A stretch of DNA of 5,250 bases from Planctomycetaceae bacterium (GTDB lineage Bacteria > Planctomycetota > Planctomycetia > Pirellulales > Thermoguttaceae), in the NCBI GenBank assembly GCA_031259095.1, contig JAIRLW010000348.1, positions 1-5,250 of the forward strand, given 5' to 3'. Made by a program: the position numbers and the translations under genes. Shown here one piece after another: positions 5,175 through 5,250 of this stretch; position 1 is the first letter of the stretch, and every line of letters begins with the position of its first letter. The notes under the pieces were generated by a model. That model was not told the origin of the DNA. It was given only the letters and a program-made list of their open reading frames with translations, and ran no database searches.

Positions 5175-5250
5175 TTGCCCTTTCAGGGCGACCTTATTGG
5201 GGGTTCTAACCCGCCGCGTTGCGGCGGGCTGGCTTATGTTGCCCTTTCAG
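5175..5250 (-). repeat. REP-like unit B, inverted relative to unit A and cut by the window end
   Basis: Read on the minus strand, this repeats unit A: CCTGAAAGGGCAA (truncated at 5250), TAAGCCAG, a perfect 8-bp stem CCCGCCGC/GCGGCGGG (5210-5228) with the same AAC loop, a C-rich spacer, and a closing GCCCTGAAAGGGCAA (5175-5189). The stem differs from that of unit A at three base pairs, all changed on both sides. A 26-bp spacer (5149-5174) lies between the two converging units. The array may continue beyond the window. Confidence 0.75.

Larger units (their letters stand above)
4855..5250. other. Repeat-filled, gene-free end of the window
   Basis: This stretch of 396 bp upstream of the parvulin promoter has no convincing gene. 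It holds foldback copy 3 at about 4911-5012, an AT-rich spacer at 5013-5066 and two converging REP-like units from 5067 to the window edge. The only long open frame (4796-5029, minus strand) translates the CGA repeat into a low-complexity Lys/Arg/Ile run and has no family resemblance. Confidence 0.7.

Noticed and set aside
5092..5228. Integron attC sites suggested by the AAC/GTT at the hairpin tips
   Set aside because: In attC the AAC/GTT cores lie at the outer ends of the fold. Here they are the loops of short perfect stems, and there are no cassette genes or integrase.
5067..5250. CRISPR array from the repeated GCCCTGAAAGGGCAA
   Set aside because: The copies are short and occur in both orientations, and the intervening sequences are homologous to each other rather than unique spacers. 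No cas gene is present.

Overview
The window looks like chromosomal DNA from a Gram-negative, flagellated bacterium of moderate to low GC. I lean towards Planctomycetota because the intergenic gaps are long and packed with repeats, the Rieske protein is Tat-type, and parvulin-like proteins of this kind are common there. This is an impression from style, not a phylogenetic result. No tRNA, rRNA, CRISPR array, transposase or integrase gene was found.

Layout: (1) bases 2-172 hold the last 56 codons of a flagellar rod/hook protein of the FlgF/FlgG type. (2) 173-617 is a repeat-rich gap with an imperfect 72-bp hairpin, a 108-bp foldback element and a perfect 11-bp inverted repeat in the leader of the next gene. 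(3) 618-1244 (+) is a Rieske [2Fe-2S] protein with a twin-arginine signal. (4) 1270-1357 is a second copy of the foldback element. (5) 1375-2550 (+) is an iron-type alcohol dehydrogenase. (6) 2551-2891 is a convergent gap dominated by a 72-bp inverted repeat pair. (7) 2892-4733 (-) is an exported, internally duplicated SurA/parvulin-like protein with a very good sigma-70-type promoter behind it. (8) 4855-5250 holds a third foldback copy, with a perfect 42-bp palindrome, and two converging REP-like units that run off the window end.

The genes do not form an evident pathway or operon. They are separated by repeat-filled gaps and each is probably transcribed on its own. The Rieske and parvulin-like proteins both act outside the cytoplasmic membrane, the first in quinol oxidation and the second in folding or escorting exported proteins. 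The dehydrogenase is cytoplasmic.

The most distinctive content is non-coding. At least three unrelated families of structured repeat are present. In two of them the copies differ by paired, compensating base changes that keep the hairpins intact, so the structure itself appears to be under selection. The third family is built from 10-bp units around CGA, with 7, 5 and 6 units in its three copies. One copy lies upstream of each complete gene, and none lies in the convergent gap. At the protein level, both parvulin domains lack both catalytic histidines, the Rieske protein lacks the Ser and Tyr that raise cluster potential, and the dehydrogenase has Gln in place of one metal-binding His.
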